Shown piece after piece: positions 1 through 8,296 of a stretch of DNA of 64,000 bases. Position 1 is the stretch's first letter, and each line of letters starts with the position of its first letter. Source of the DNA: Bacillota bacterium (GTDB lineage: Bacteria; Bacillota; Clostridia; Lachnospirales; Lachnospiraceae); NCBI GenBank assembly GCA_023435895.1, contig JAEZLH010000019.1, positions 13,991 through 77,990 of the forward strand, written 5' to 3'. The notes under the pieces are model-generated. The model saw only the letters and a list, made by a program, of their open reading frames with translations, was not told where the DNA came from and made no database searches. Position numbers and translations under genes: made by a program.

Positions 1-89
1 TCAACTTATATTTTGGTTAATGGGTGTTTGACACCTTGTTAATAACTTTTTAAAACAAATATTAATATCCAAGTGGAGGAGGAAAAGAA

Positions 90-1409
90 ATGAAAGGAAA
101 GAAAATTGTTGCTTTATTGATTTGTGTTATGATGGTTTTAACTTCGCTGACGGCTTGTAGCAACGGTTCGAAAAGCACAACGAAAGATAATGGTTCCTCA
201 GTATCTACAACGCCAAAAGCTGGTAATGCAGATCCTGTTACACTGACATTTGCAATATGGGACAAAAATCAGCAGCCTGCAATGCAGGCAATGGCTGATG
301 CTTTTACGAAGCTGAATCCGAATGTAAAAATCAATGTTGAATGTACCAACTGGAATGATTACTGGACAAAGCTGGATGCTGCTGCTCAAGGTGGTACTTT
401 ACCGGATGTTTTCTGGATGCACATTGCACAGTTATCCAAGTATGTAAAGGGTAATATGCTTGCACCCCTTGACGATGTATTGAAAGCGGATAACTATGAT
501 ATGTCCAATTTCCCGGAAGCTTTGGTACAGGGTGGACAGATGAATGGAAAACAATATGGTATTCCAAAGGATTTTGACACAATTGGTTTGTGGTACAATA
601 AGTCTCTGTTTGACGCAAAGGGGGTTGCGTATCCGACAGATGAATGGAGTTGGGATGATATGGTCGCTGCTGCCAAGAAGTTAACCGATGCTGATAAAGG
701 CGTATATGGTATTGCAGCTGGCTATGACAGCCAACAGACTACATATAATACAATTCCCATGGCTGGTGGATATGTTATTAACCCCGATAAGACAAAATCC
801 GGCTATGATCTTCCTGAAACATTAAACGGATTACAGTGCTGGGTTGATTTAATTAATAAGGATAAAGTGTCACCTACCCAACAACAGCTTACCGATACCA
901 ATGCCACAGCGATGTTTGAATCCGGAAAAGTAGCGATGGTATTCCTTGGTTCCTGGATGGTTGCAGAAATGAAATCAAATGAATACACCAAAGATAAAGT
1001 GGATGTGGTAAGCTTCCCGTCCTTTAACGGTAAGAAGCAGGTTGTTATCAATGGCTTGACCTATGCAATGTCTAATTCTACAAAGAATAAGGATACTGCA
1101 GCAAAATTCCTGGAGTTCTTAGGCTCGAAAGATGCACAGAGTATATCCGCTCAAATGGGTGCGGCAATACCGGCATTTAATGATACTCAGGATGCTTGGG
1201 TTGCGGCTACACCGAACTTGCATCTGCAAAGCTTTATTGACATGGTTAAGAATTCTGTGCCTTATCCCGCTGATCCTACAATGCCGGAATGGACTCCTGT
1301 GGAACAACAAGTATTCCCTCAGGCGTGGGCGGGTCAAATAACCTTGCAGGATGCATGTAAACAGGTGGCAGACGCTATGAATAAAGCAATTACGGATAAT
1401 GCGGAATAA
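90..1409 (+). CDS. Sugar ABC transporter substrate-binding lipoprotein
   Basis: Extracellular solute-binding protein of the carbohydrate-uptake (CUT1, family 1) type, 439 aa. It would be tethered to the outer face of the membrane and deliver a sugar or oligosaccharide to the permease pair encoded next. The N-terminus is a lipoprotein signal: basic start, hydrophobic stretch, then lipobox LTAC with the lipidated Cys at residue 23, followed by a Ser/Thr-rich linker. A GGAGGAGG ribosome-binding site at 75-82 sits 7 bases before the ATG. The same-strand permease genes follow directly and the cluster ends with a GH127 glycosidase, so the ligand may be an arabinose-containing glycan; that is inference. 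No ATPase gene is in the cluster, as usual for systems sharing an MsmK-type ATPase. Confidence 0.93.
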   Translation: MKGKKIVALLICVMMVLTSLTACSNGSKSTTKDNGSSVSTTPKAGNADPVTLTFAIWDKNQQPAMQAMADAFTKLNPNVKINVECTNWNDYWTKLDAAAQGGTLPDVFWMHIAQLSKYVKGNMLAPLDDVLKADNYDMSNFPEALVQGGQMNGKQYGIPKDFDTIGLWYNKSLFDAKGVAYPTDEWSWDDMVAAAKKLTDADKGVYGIAAGYDSQQTTYNTIPMAGGYVINPDKTKSGYDLPETLNGLQCWVDLINKDKVSPTQQQLTDTNATAMFESGKVAMVFLGSWMVAEMKSNEYTKDKVDVVSFPSFNGKKQVVINGLTYAMSNSTKNKDTAAKFLEFLGSKDAQSISAQMGAAIPAFNDTQDAWVAATPNLHLQSFIDMVKNSVPYPADPTMPEWTPVEQQVFPQAWAGQITLQDACKQVADAMNKAITDNAE

Positions 1410-1508
1410 TGTTTTGTAAACGGTAATTCAGTAAATTAAGCAGGGGTTGACTCTTACAAAATAGAGTCAACCCTAAATATTAGTATAAACTCCAAGGGAG
1501 GTTAGAGT

Positions 1509-2453
1509 GTGAGCGACAAAATGCAAAACATTGGGATGCATAACGAACCAAAGAGCAAGAAGGCACGCAAAAAGCGAAAAAACGCATCCAATTATATTTG
1601 GGGATATATTATGATAGCGCCTCTGATGTTAGGATTGATTATTTTTAATATTATTCCAATCATTGAGACGGCTTATTACAGTTTTAATAAATATAAAGGG
1701 TTTGAGCCCATGAAGTGGGTCGGGCTAAAGAACTATGTTAAGTTGTTTCATGACCCTAATTTAATTCTTTCTATAAAAAATACCCTTATCTTTGCGCTGA
1801 TTATGGTGCCGCTTAGCCTGGTGATTTCCACGGTAATAGCAGCGTTGTTAAACAGTGGTTTAAAGGGATCTAAGGTCTTTCGAACGATTTATTTTCTCCC
1901 TCAGGTGACACTGCCGGCAGCAATCGCAATGGCGTGGATGTGGCTTTATAATTCAGACTATGGGCTTATCAACCAATTCCTTTCCATATTCCATATACCA
2001 AAGATTGCATGGATTAGTTCGTCGAATACGGCGTTGGTATCCTTGGCGATCGTATCCATATGGGCATCCATCGGTTACAATATGATTATTCTTTTGTCCG
2101 GTCTGAAAGGAATACCGAATGTATATTATGAGGCTGCAAAAGTTGACGGAGCAAATGGCTTTCAGAACTTTAGAAAGATTACGATACCGCTATTATCTCC
2201 GACCTTATTCTTCTTGCTGATTACTTCACTGATTAATGCAATGGAGGTTTTCGATTTAATATGGATCATGATTGGAAGAACGAGTCCTGCAATCAATAGC
2301 GTTCGATCTATGGTTTATACCTATTATGAAAATGCATTTGTTAAGTATGATAGAGGATATTCCGCAGCAATAGCAGTGGTTCTCTTTCTAATCATTATGA
2401 TCATAACTGCAATTCAACTTAAATTACAGAAAAAATGGGTTTATTATGAGTAG
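1509..2453 (+). CDS. Sugar ABC transporter permease (MalF/UgpA type)
   Basis: Integral membrane permease of a CUT1 sugar importer, 314 aa with about six membrane segments. A basic cytoplasmic N-terminus (residues 1-30, rich in Lys) precedes the first helix. The cytoplasmic EAA loop that contacts the ATPase is visible near residues 207-225 (YYEAAKVDGA). The start is GTG at 1509, chosen because AAGGGAGGT at 1494-1502 is correctly placed 6 bases upstream. It follows the binding-protein gene by about 100 bp and precedes the second permease by 12 bp, so the three are probably one operon. Confidence 0.93.
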   Translation: MSDKMQNIGMHNEPKSKKARKKRKNASNYIWGYIMIAPLMLGLIIFNIIPIIETAYYSFNKYKGFEPMKWVGLKNYVKLFHDPNLILSIKNTLIFALIMVPLSLVISTVIAALLNSGLKGSKVFRTIYFLPQVTLPAAIAMAWMWLYNSDYGLINQFLSIFHIPKIAWISSSNTALVSLAIVSIWASIGYNMIILLSGLKGIPNVYYEAAKVDGANGFQNFRKITIPLLSPTLFFLLITSLINAMEVFDLIWIMIGRTSPAINSVRSMVYTYYENAFVKYDRGYSAAIAVVLFLIIMIITAIQLKLQKKWVYYE

Positions 2454-2465
2454 GAGGGGATCAAT

Positions 2466-3293
2466 ATGAGCGGTAATAAAAAAATAGGGAGTAATAGCAT
2501 TATCTATTTCATTTTGACATTTGGTGCAGTGATTATGATCGTACCTTTTGCATGGATGATACTGACTTCGTTTAAAACAATAGGAGAATCTACGCACGTC
2601 CCGGCTATTATATTTCCTAAGTCCTTTCAATTCCATAATTATGTGGACGTGACGAAAGTATTGCACTTTGGAACTTACTATAAAAATACAATTATAACCT
2701 CAGTATTACGAACCTTTGGAACGCTTCTTATTACATCCATGGCGGGATTTGCGTTTGCCAGAATTAAGTTTCCTGGAAAGAATTTTCTCTTCATGTTGGT
2801 TCTATCTGTATTTATGATACCTTGGCAGTGCTTTATGATTCCGAACTTTATTCTAATGACAAAAATACATTGGGCTGACTCACTTCAGGCATTAATTGTA
2901 CCCGGTATGTTCAGTGCGTACGGAGTATTTCTTCTCAGGCAGGTATTTATGTCATTGCCGCAAGAGCTGGAAGATGCAGCGATTATTGATGGCTGTAATA
3001 TGTTCAGTGTTTATAGTCGTATCATGCTTCCGTTAGCAAAATCCGGTATGGTGGCTCTTGGTACTGTAACATTTTTGTGGTCATGGAATGATTTGCTGTG
3101 GCCTCTGGTAGTAAATCACTCCGATTCCAAGCTTACGTTGGCAGTTGGTATATCAAATATGGTAGGTCAGTTTATCACCAATTATCCTACCTTGATGGCG
3201 GGTGCCGTAATGGCTTGCTTGCCGATGGTTCTTGTCTTTGTCTTGTTCCAGGAACAATTTGTGGATGGCATTGCTTTGACGGGAATGAAATAA
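2466..3293 (+). CDS. Sugar ABC transporter permease (MalG type)
   Basis: Second membrane subunit of the CUT1 importer, 275 aa, six predicted helices. The N-terminal part has the typical MIVPFAWMILTSFK segment, and the EAA loop lies near residues 163-190 (LEDAAIIDGCNMF). TAGGAGGGG directly before the ATG is the ribosome-binding site and overlaps the end of the preceding gene region. It would pair with the upstream MalF-type permease to form the channel. Substrate is not determinable from sequence. Confidence 0.93.
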   Translation: MSGNKKIGSNSIIYFILTFGAVIMIVPFAWMILTSFKTIGESTHVPAIIFPKSFQFHNYVDVTKVLHFGTYYKNTIITSVLRTFGTLLITSMAGFAFARIKFPGKNFLFMLVLSVFMIPWQCFMIPNFILMTKIHWADSLQALIVPGMFSAYGVFLLRQVFMSLPQELEDAAIIDGCNMFSVYSRIMLPLAKSGMVALGTVTFLWSWNDLLWPLVVNHSDSKLTLAVGISNMVGQFITNYPTLMAGAVMACLPMVLVFVLFQEQFVDGIALTGMK

Positions 3294-3591
3294 AGATATT
3301 CCTGATTAGGATATTCAATTGAATTTCCTAAAGCAAAATAAATAATAAATTCAAAAAATTATTAAAGGTCATTTAGGGTATTAAAACAATAATCAGGTAC
3401 CCCTTTGTTAAAGTTACGCATTTTTCCAGTAGATTTGAAAATGTAAAATGATAGGGGCTATATTTTATCATGATTCTGATCATCGAAAGAAAGTGTTAAT
3501 AATATTTATGCTTAACATATATTGATTTCTACTGTCAATGCATACGAAGAATTTGAAAGCTTTTAGAGAAAGAAATGGAGATTAATTAACT
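3294..3591. other. Intergenic region with a 22-bp palindrome
   Basis: No gene seen in about 300 bp between the permease and the glycosidase. At 3308-3329 there is an imperfect palindrome (AGGA-T-ATTCAATTGAAT-TT-CCT) whose central 12 bp, ATTCAATTGAAT, is a perfect dyad. It lacks a trailing T-run, so an operator is as likely as a terminator. AT-rich sequence at 3430-3590 probably carries the promoter of the glycosidase, but no clean -35/-10 pair was identified. Confidence 0.4.
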
Positions 3592-5334
3592 ATGAAACCA
3601 ATAAATTTATATGATATTGATATAAAAGGAGAATTGGCGGTACGTTCCGGCATGAATTTTACCAGGCTGGAAGGGGAATGGTACCGACCGAATCAGGTGT
3701 TTAAGGCGGATTCCCACGGCTGGCCGGCAGATTGGGAAGGAAGAGTCATACTGGCTTTGACACTCCTTGCTCAAAGTACTCATCGTACCCCTGCATATCT
3801 TGACGAGATTATTTCATTAATCCCGGAACATTTGAATGAGAAGGGTTATTTTGGACCGATTCTTCCGGAAGGAAAATTTGATGAGCAGCATTTTGGAGGG
3901 CATAATTGGATTATTAGAGGTTTGATTGAATATTACTATTGGAAGAAAGATGAAGAGGTTAAAAAAATCGTTGAAGTCATGGTAAAGAATTTCCTACTAC
4001 CAGCGAAAGGAAATTATAGCAAATATCCGATTGACCCTCAAAATCGATTTAATGACCAGGAGGTTTGGATACTCTCAAAGCTTCAGACAAAAACGAAACA
4101 TCATGCGGAAACCTCGGACGCAGGTTGCGCGTTCATTATGATTGATGCAGCTACACAGGCTTATGAGCTGTTTGGATGGAGCGAGCTGAAGGAGCTAGCG
4201 GAAGAAATTATTGATAGATATATGGAAATGAATTTTCTTACCTTACATATACAGACTCATGCAACCTTAAGCGGAATCAGAGGTATCTTAAGATTTTACG
4301 AAATAGTAAAAGATAAGAAATATTTAGATATGGCAGAGAAGATGTTTTCTTTGTATAAAACGGAGGCTTGGTCAGAAGCTTACGGTAATTATAACTGGTT
4401 TGGCGCTCCAAGATGGACGGAACCCTGCGCAATCATCGATTCCTTTATTGCTGCAACTACGCTTTGGAAGCATACAAAGAAAGCCGAGTATTTGGAGGAT
4501 GCGCATAATATTTATTTTAATGCATTAACCCATGGTCACAGATATAATGGTTCCTTTGGAACGGATCGCTGCTCGGGAGCGCAGGACGCGGAGGACAATT
4601 TGTTCCTTACCCCGATTAATTTTGAGACCTATTGGTGTTGCACCATGAGAGGAGGAGAAGGGTTTAGCCGTGCAATTGAATATAACTTCTTTACAGAACA
4701 GGACGAAATATTTGTTCCCTTCTATAATAGCTGTACTGCAACACTTCGCTTTGAGGATGGATTCATAAAGTTAGAAGAAATAGCGAAGTACCCATATGAT
4801 GGTTCAGTCAAAATAAAAATTCTGGAAGCCACAACCGCTACTCCGAAAAAACTCAGTTTGTTTGCTCCAAGCTGGACGAAGGGAAAAGAAGTAGAACTAT
4901 TCCTGAATAACAAACAACTGCTCGCAGAATATAGCGATGGATTTATCTCTATAGAAAAGAAGTTCAATCCTGGTGATGTGTTAGAATTTGATCTAGGGCT
5001 TTCATTCAGAGTGGAGGATGCATCCTATAAGAACAGCATAAAAGGGTATCACAAATTTATGTACGGCCCAATGCTTTTAGGTTATAAGACAAAAACGGAA
5101 ATAAATTCTCTGGATGGTAATCGATTTGAGAATTATGCGGAAAGCAAGTATAAATCAGCCGGTGAGATTGATTTACCAAAGGATGCAACATTTGAGCGTA
5201 TCGGGAAAGGTCAGTTTAGATTGGTAGGCAAAGGTGAGGAAAACAATTCCCAAGAGGTGATTTTAAGCTGCTTATGTGATGTAGAAGATATGACCTATGA
5301 AGATACAATGAGACAGGTGTTGTTTAGAGATTAA
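3592..5334 (+). CDS. GH127 family beta-L-arabinofuranosidase-like glycosidase
   Basis: Cytoplasmic glycoside hydrolase of family GH127 (formerly DUF1680), 580 aa with no signal peptide. Characterised members remove beta-L-arabinofuranose from plant glycans using a zinc-bound Cys nucleophile. The expected ligands are visible: Glu277 and Cys279 in WTEPCAII, and the adjacent Cys349-Cys350 in YWCCTMRGGEG, matching the Glu-x-Cys and Cys-Cys elements of the family. The N-terminal part is alpha/alpha-barrel-like and the C-terminal 200 residues are beta-rich. Its position behind a sugar importer fits intracellular processing of an imported oligosaccharide. The exact substrate is not established, since GH127 relatives vary. 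Confidence 0.85.
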   Translation: MKPINLYDIDIKGELAVRSGMNFTRLEGEWYRPNQVFKADSHGWPADWEGRVILALTLLAQSTHRTPAYLDEIISLIPEHLNEKGYFGPILPEGKFDEQHFGGHNWIIRGLIEYYYWKKDEEVKKIVEVMVKNFLLPAKGNYSKYPIDPQNRFNDQEVWILSKLQTKTKHHAETSDAGCAFIMIDAATQAYELFGWSELKELAEEIIDRYMEMNFLTLHIQTHATLSGIRGILRFYEIVKDKKYLDMAEKMFSLYKTEAWSEAYGNYNWFGAPRWTEPCAIIDSFIAATTLWKHTKKAEYLEDAHNIYFNALTHGHRYNGSFGTDRCSGAQDAEDNLFLTPINFETYWCCTMRGGEGFSRAIEYNFFTEQDEIFVPFYNSCTATLRFEDGFIKLEEIAKYPYDGSVKIKILEATTATPKKLSLFAPSWTKGKEVELFLNNKQLLAEYSDGFISIEKKFNPGDVLEFDLGLSFRVEDASYKNSIKGYHKFMYGPMLLGYKTKTEINSLDGNRFENYAESKYKSAGEIDLPKDATFERIGKGQFRLVGKGEENNSQEVILSCLCDVEDMTYEDTMRQVLFRD

Positions 5335-5420
5335 TTGTATTTGAATTCATTTAAGTAAACTGAAATGAAACAATTTTATTAGATAGAAATTCCGGTGAAT
5401 ATAATATGCTATAGTATAGG

Positions 5421-5512
5421 ATAGGGGCATTGCAAATAAAGCTCTCTTAAGAAATGTCATTGAAAAACGTCATATATTACGTTTGATGTGGAGCTTATTT
5501 GTAATACCCTAT
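5421..5512. repeat. 92-bp palindromic element
   Basis: A long inverted repeat: arm one runs 5421-5446 (ATAGGGGCATTGCAAATAAA then GCTC) and arm two 5491-5512 (GAGCTTATTTG then TAATACCCTAT), matching except for about three substitutions or indels. The 44-base centre holds a second small dyad (AACGT...ACGTT at 5465-5483). It could be a small palindromic repeat or MITE, or a structured RNA. No T-run follows, so a simple terminator is unlikely. Confidence 0.55.
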
Positions 5513-5559
5513 ATTCATAAAGAGATCCTGGTTTGATGAATGGAACAAAAATCAGTCGC

Positions 5560-5588
5560 TTGACAAAAGTTATTTTATATAATATGGT
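5560..5588 (+). promoter_or_regulatory. Candidate vegetative promoter
   Basis: TTGACA at 5560-5565, 17-bp spacer, TATGGT at 5583-5588. The -35 is perfect and the -10 is weak. It would serve the 22-codon ORF at 5620 and the acetyltransferase. Confidence 0.4.
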
Positions 5589-5619
5589 AATATTATTATA
5601 ACCCTTAGGAGTGTTGCCA

Positions 5620-5688
5620 ATGATTAATTTATATGGTGTGTATATGGATTTAACGGAGACTTCTCTGGGGAAAGCTATGTTCTTTTAA
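5620..5688 (+). CDS. Possible 22-aa leader peptide
   Basis: ATG ORF of 22 codons (MINLYGVYMDLTETSLGKAM then FF) behind a TAGGAG sequence at 5608-5613 and downstream of the candidate promoter at 5560. A weak hairpin with a seven-T run follows at 5733-5767, so it may be a leader peptide ahead of the acetyltransferase. Nothing in the peptide is recognisable and it may be chance. Confidence 0.2.
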   Translation: MINLYGVYMDLTETSLGKAMFF

Positions 5689-5732
5689 TCATTCTATTTA
5701 TAATGTGGTAATTAACATTTGAGATAAAATTC

Positions 5733-5767
5733 CCTGGATGAGTCAAAAACTGATTGAGGGGTTTTTT
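5733..5767 (+). terminator. Weak terminator or attenuator hairpin
   Basis: CCCT...AGT / ACT...AGGG imperfect stem followed by GGGGTTTTTTT, just before the acetyltransferase ribosome-binding site. The mismatched stem makes this uncertain. Confidence 0.35.
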
Positions 5768-5801
5768 TATGCCCAAAATTTAATTATCGGAGGTAGAAAA
5801 C

Positions 5802-6365
5802 ATGGATCGTGAGTTATTAAACTCAAATGAATTAAAAGAAGTAAAGCGTACAAATGAATTTTATTTAGAGACAGAAAGGCTGAAGCTTTTGCCCTTGAAT
5901 GCCAAAAGCCTTGCTTTAGCGATTGAAGATTACTCTGCAATGCAAGTTGAATTAGGTTTGAATGTGAATAAAACCATTATTGATGATGAGGAATTGCTGT
6001 ATGCAATGAAGGTTAGACTGGCGAGGGTACTTGAGAATAAAGAAAATTACATATGGTTTACAAATTGGGCAATCGTTCAAAAGGAATCAAATTCAATCAT
6101 CGGATATATTATTTTAAAGGGGTTCCCGAATAACTCAGGCGAAGTAATAATTGGTTATGGAATTGAGGATAATTACAAAAGAAATGGATATGCAACAGAA
6201 GCGATAAAAAGCTTAATCCAGTGGATGTTCTTAAATCCAAAAGTTCTTACTGTAATTGCGGATACAGAAAAGACCAATCTACCATCTTGTAAACTGCTTG
6301 AACGTCTTGGTGCGGTTCGCTTTAAGGAAGATGAGGAACTGGTATGGTGGAAAATTGAAAAGTAA
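5802..6365 (+). CDS. GNAT family N-acetyltransferase
   Basis: Predicted acetyl-CoA-dependent N-acetyltransferase of 187 aa. The central and C-terminal parts show the GNAT fold signature: a substrate-side strand (IIGYIILKGF), then IGYGIEDNYKRNGYATEAI corresponding to the acetyl-CoA pyrophosphate-binding loop (motif A, near residues 120-140), and a C-terminal segment LPSCKLLERLGAVRF typical of RimJ-like acetyltransferases. A TCGGAGGTAG ribosome-binding site lies about 8 bases before the ATG at 5802. The acceptor substrate cannot be predicted. A bidirectional terminator follows, so it is probably monocistronic. Confidence 0.85.
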   Translation: MDRELLNSNELKEVKRTNEFYLETERLKLLPLNAKSLALAIEDYSAMQVELGLNVNKTIIDDEELLYAMKVRLARVLENKENYIWFTNWAIVQKESNSIIGYIILKGFPNNSGEVIIGYGIEDNYKRNGYATEAIKSLIQWMFLNPKVLTVIADTEKTNLPSCKLLERLGAVRFKEDEELVWWKIEK

Positions 6366-6426
6366 TAGGGGGTATCTTTCTTATCTGATTATAATAAAGG
6401 GTTAAAAGAAAATAATGTATGAAAAC

Positions 6427-6471
6427 TAAGTCGCTTATTCCATAAAAAGAATTAAGCGACTTTGTTTTTTA
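6427..6471. terminator. Bidirectional terminator
   Basis: AAGTCGCTTA (6428-6437) pairs with TAAGCGACTT (6453-6462), followed by TGTTTTTT; A-rich sequence lies on the other side. It separates the converging acetyltransferase and the minus-strand membrane protein gene. Confidence 0.85.
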
Positions 6472-6505
6472 GTATTATAAAGTTATGTTTCGAATTAACA
6501 TCTAA

Positions 6506-6901
6506 TTACAACAAATCATAAAGCAGTAACGATACTAGCACTAAAAGTACCCCAGACATAATAAAGGTAATATTACTTACCCCAAATTCTACAACATTAT
6601 TTTTTGTGAAGCCTTTGTGGTACGGACGAGCTGAGCGATCCATAACGGTAGCCATATTGTTAGCATAATCGCTTTGCTGTACGTTCGAGTCTCCAATGGA
6701 GTTGATTGACATTCCCGAAGGATTTCCGCTTAAAGACATGAGAATTCCGACTATAAATACCAAAACACCTTCAACAACAACGATATCCGCAAAATTATAG
6801 TTGGTGTTCTTTAATATGATAAAAGCGATTATCATACCAACTGCAAAGTAAATGATAGAGATTAAAAAACAAAACATTAATTTTCTTACAAATTTTTTCA
6901 T
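6506..6901 (-). CDS. Small membrane protein, unknown function
   Basis: 131-aa protein with a basic N-terminus and about three membrane helices (residues 8-30, 40-60, 108-129). Between helices two and three is a roughly 45-residue polar loop containing NPSGMSINSIGDSNVQQSDY. AGGAGACTC sits just upstream of its ATG on the minus strand, supporting the start. No family recognised. It converges on the acetyltransferase and shares its terminator. Confidence 0.7.
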   Translation of the reverse strand: MKKFVRKLMFCFLISIIYFAVGMIIAFIILKNTNYNFADIVVVEGVLVFIVGILMSLSGNPSGMSINSIGDSNVQQSDYANNMATVMDRSARPYHKGFTKNNVVEFGVSNITFIMSGVLLVLVSLLLYDLL

Positions 6902-7188
6902 GATGAGTCTCCTAACTATGTGGTGGAATTAGTTTGGCGGTCGTAAACCTTATTTCGAATGATAAAGTTATTCACGACGGTTACTTACAGGGATATTATA
7001 CCATACAAGTAAATATAATACTACTATAGCTTGCTAATTCTAATCAAGATGAAATAAAGCAGAGACTTTTTGAGGCGGAATGTTACAAAAATCCTCATAA
7101 GAATTTCATTCATTTATTGCATGAATTGGCAAAATGATGTATAATTTGGAAGTAGAAATAAACTATAAAACATAAAGGGGTAGGAGTC

Positions 7189-7524
7189 ATGATTCAAAGA
7201 AGAAGTATTGCGTTATACATAATTTTAACACTGGTTACCTGTGGAATTTTCGGAATGGTGTGGATGGTACTGTTGGCAAATGATATTAACACTGTTTCCG
7301 GAGTAAATGACACAAATGGTGTGTTGGTGTTGTTACTTTCCATTGTTACCTGTGGAATTTACGGATTATACTGGGCTTATAAATGTGGTGAAAAGATTGA
7401 CCGTACAAAACAAAGTCGTGGTATTCCGGCAAGCAACGGAGGAATTTTATATCTTCTGTTATACATCTTTGGCGGAATTATCGCATACGCACTGATTCAG
7501 AATGAGATCAACAATTTAATCTAA
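7189..7524 (+). CDS. DUF4234-like small membrane protein
   Basis: 111-aa protein with three or four membrane segments. It contains the internal repeat LVTCGIFGMVW (residues 16-26) and IVTCGIYGLYWAYKCGEKID (residues 52-71), the paired TCGI(F/Y)G(x)W motif characteristic of DUF4234/DUF805-like membrane proteins of Firmicutes. The motif repetition suggests an ancestral duplication of a helical hairpin. GGGGTAGGAG lies upstream of the ATG. A DUF2752 gene begins 5 bp after its stop, implying co-translation. Function unknown. Confidence 0.75.
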   Translation: MIQRRSIALYIILTLVTCGIFGMVWMVLLANDINTVSGVNDTNGVLVLLLSIVTCGIYGLYWAYKCGEKIDRTKQSRGIPASNGGILYLLLYIFGGIIAYALIQNEINNLI

Positions 7525-7529
7525 ACCTT

Positions 7530-7910
7530 ATGAAAATATTAAAATTACATTTTGTTATACTATTAATCGGTATCATATATTATATATGGTACCGATTCAC
7601 ACATATTGGAATCCCCTGTGTGTTTCACTCTGTAACTGGACTTTATTGCCCAGGATGCGGCGTTACAAGAATGCTTTTAGCCCTTTCTGAATTCCGGCTG
7701 GCTGACGCATTTCATAATAATGGCATGGTTTTATTGCTTTTACCATATGGTGCTTTTGTATATATCAGGCATAATGTATATCTTATGAAAGGACAGTCAT
7801 ACCCATACAAAAAGGCACATAAGTATATTGCATACGTGATCCTTTTTATCGTGTTGCTGTTTGGCGTTATTCGCAACATTCCATATTTTGAGTATTTAAG
7901 GCCACTCTAG
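7530..7910 (+). CDS. DUF2752 family membrane protein
   Basis: 126-aa protein with an N-terminal helix, the hallmark motif GLYCPGCGVTRM at about residues 37-48 (invariant CPGCG-TR), and two or three further membrane helices. Its start lies 5 bp after the preceding DUF4234-like gene. The family has no established biochemical role; DUF2752 genes commonly sit beside small TM2- or CD225-like membrane proteins, as here. Confidence 0.82.
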   Translation: MKILKLHFVILLIGIIYYIWYRFTHIGIPCVFHSVTGLYCPGCGVTRMLLALSEFRLADAFHNNGMVLLLLPYGAFVYIRHNVYLMKGQSYPYKKAHKYIAYVILFIVLLFGVIRNIPYFEYLRPL

Positions 7911-8296
7911 TCTCTATAAAGTTTCTTGATACTCACCCAGACTAGCGATCATGTTGATTTGGGTACTCAGAAATTACTACCTTATTTCTTTTTAGTATTC
8001 GAGTTTGATTTATCAATAATAGGGGTTCTGAGCGAATATTGCTTGGAACCTCTTGCTGTTTTGTAGAGTATTACGCTGGGAGAGTCAAAGCTATCGTTAT
8101 GTAGTCATTTGGCTTTAAGCTAATTGCATAATAAATGCAGTGAAAGGAGTTACAACACAGTAATTATAGTATTTACTTTTCGGTTTCTAAAAATATATCA
8201 GAATGTCAGTTGAATTGTGAAAAAATTACCGATATAATAACAGCAGCAATAAAAGAGTTGATATATAGTAACTATAACATAAGGAGATGTATATCT
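7911..8296. other. Intergenic region before the calcium exchanger
   Basis: No convincing gene. An imperfect stem (TTTCTTGATACTCACCCA with TTGGGTACTCAGAAAT, about 7921-7975) may terminate the membrane-protein pair. The reading frame of the exchanger extends upstream to 8210, but that extension is not hydrophobic and lacks a ribosome-binding site, so it is treated as untranslated. Confidence 0.4.

Noticed and set aside
8210..8296. 29-codon N-terminal extension of the calcium exchanger
   Set aside because: It begins with TTG without a ribosome-binding site and is not part of the family; AAGGAGAT before 8297 decides the start.
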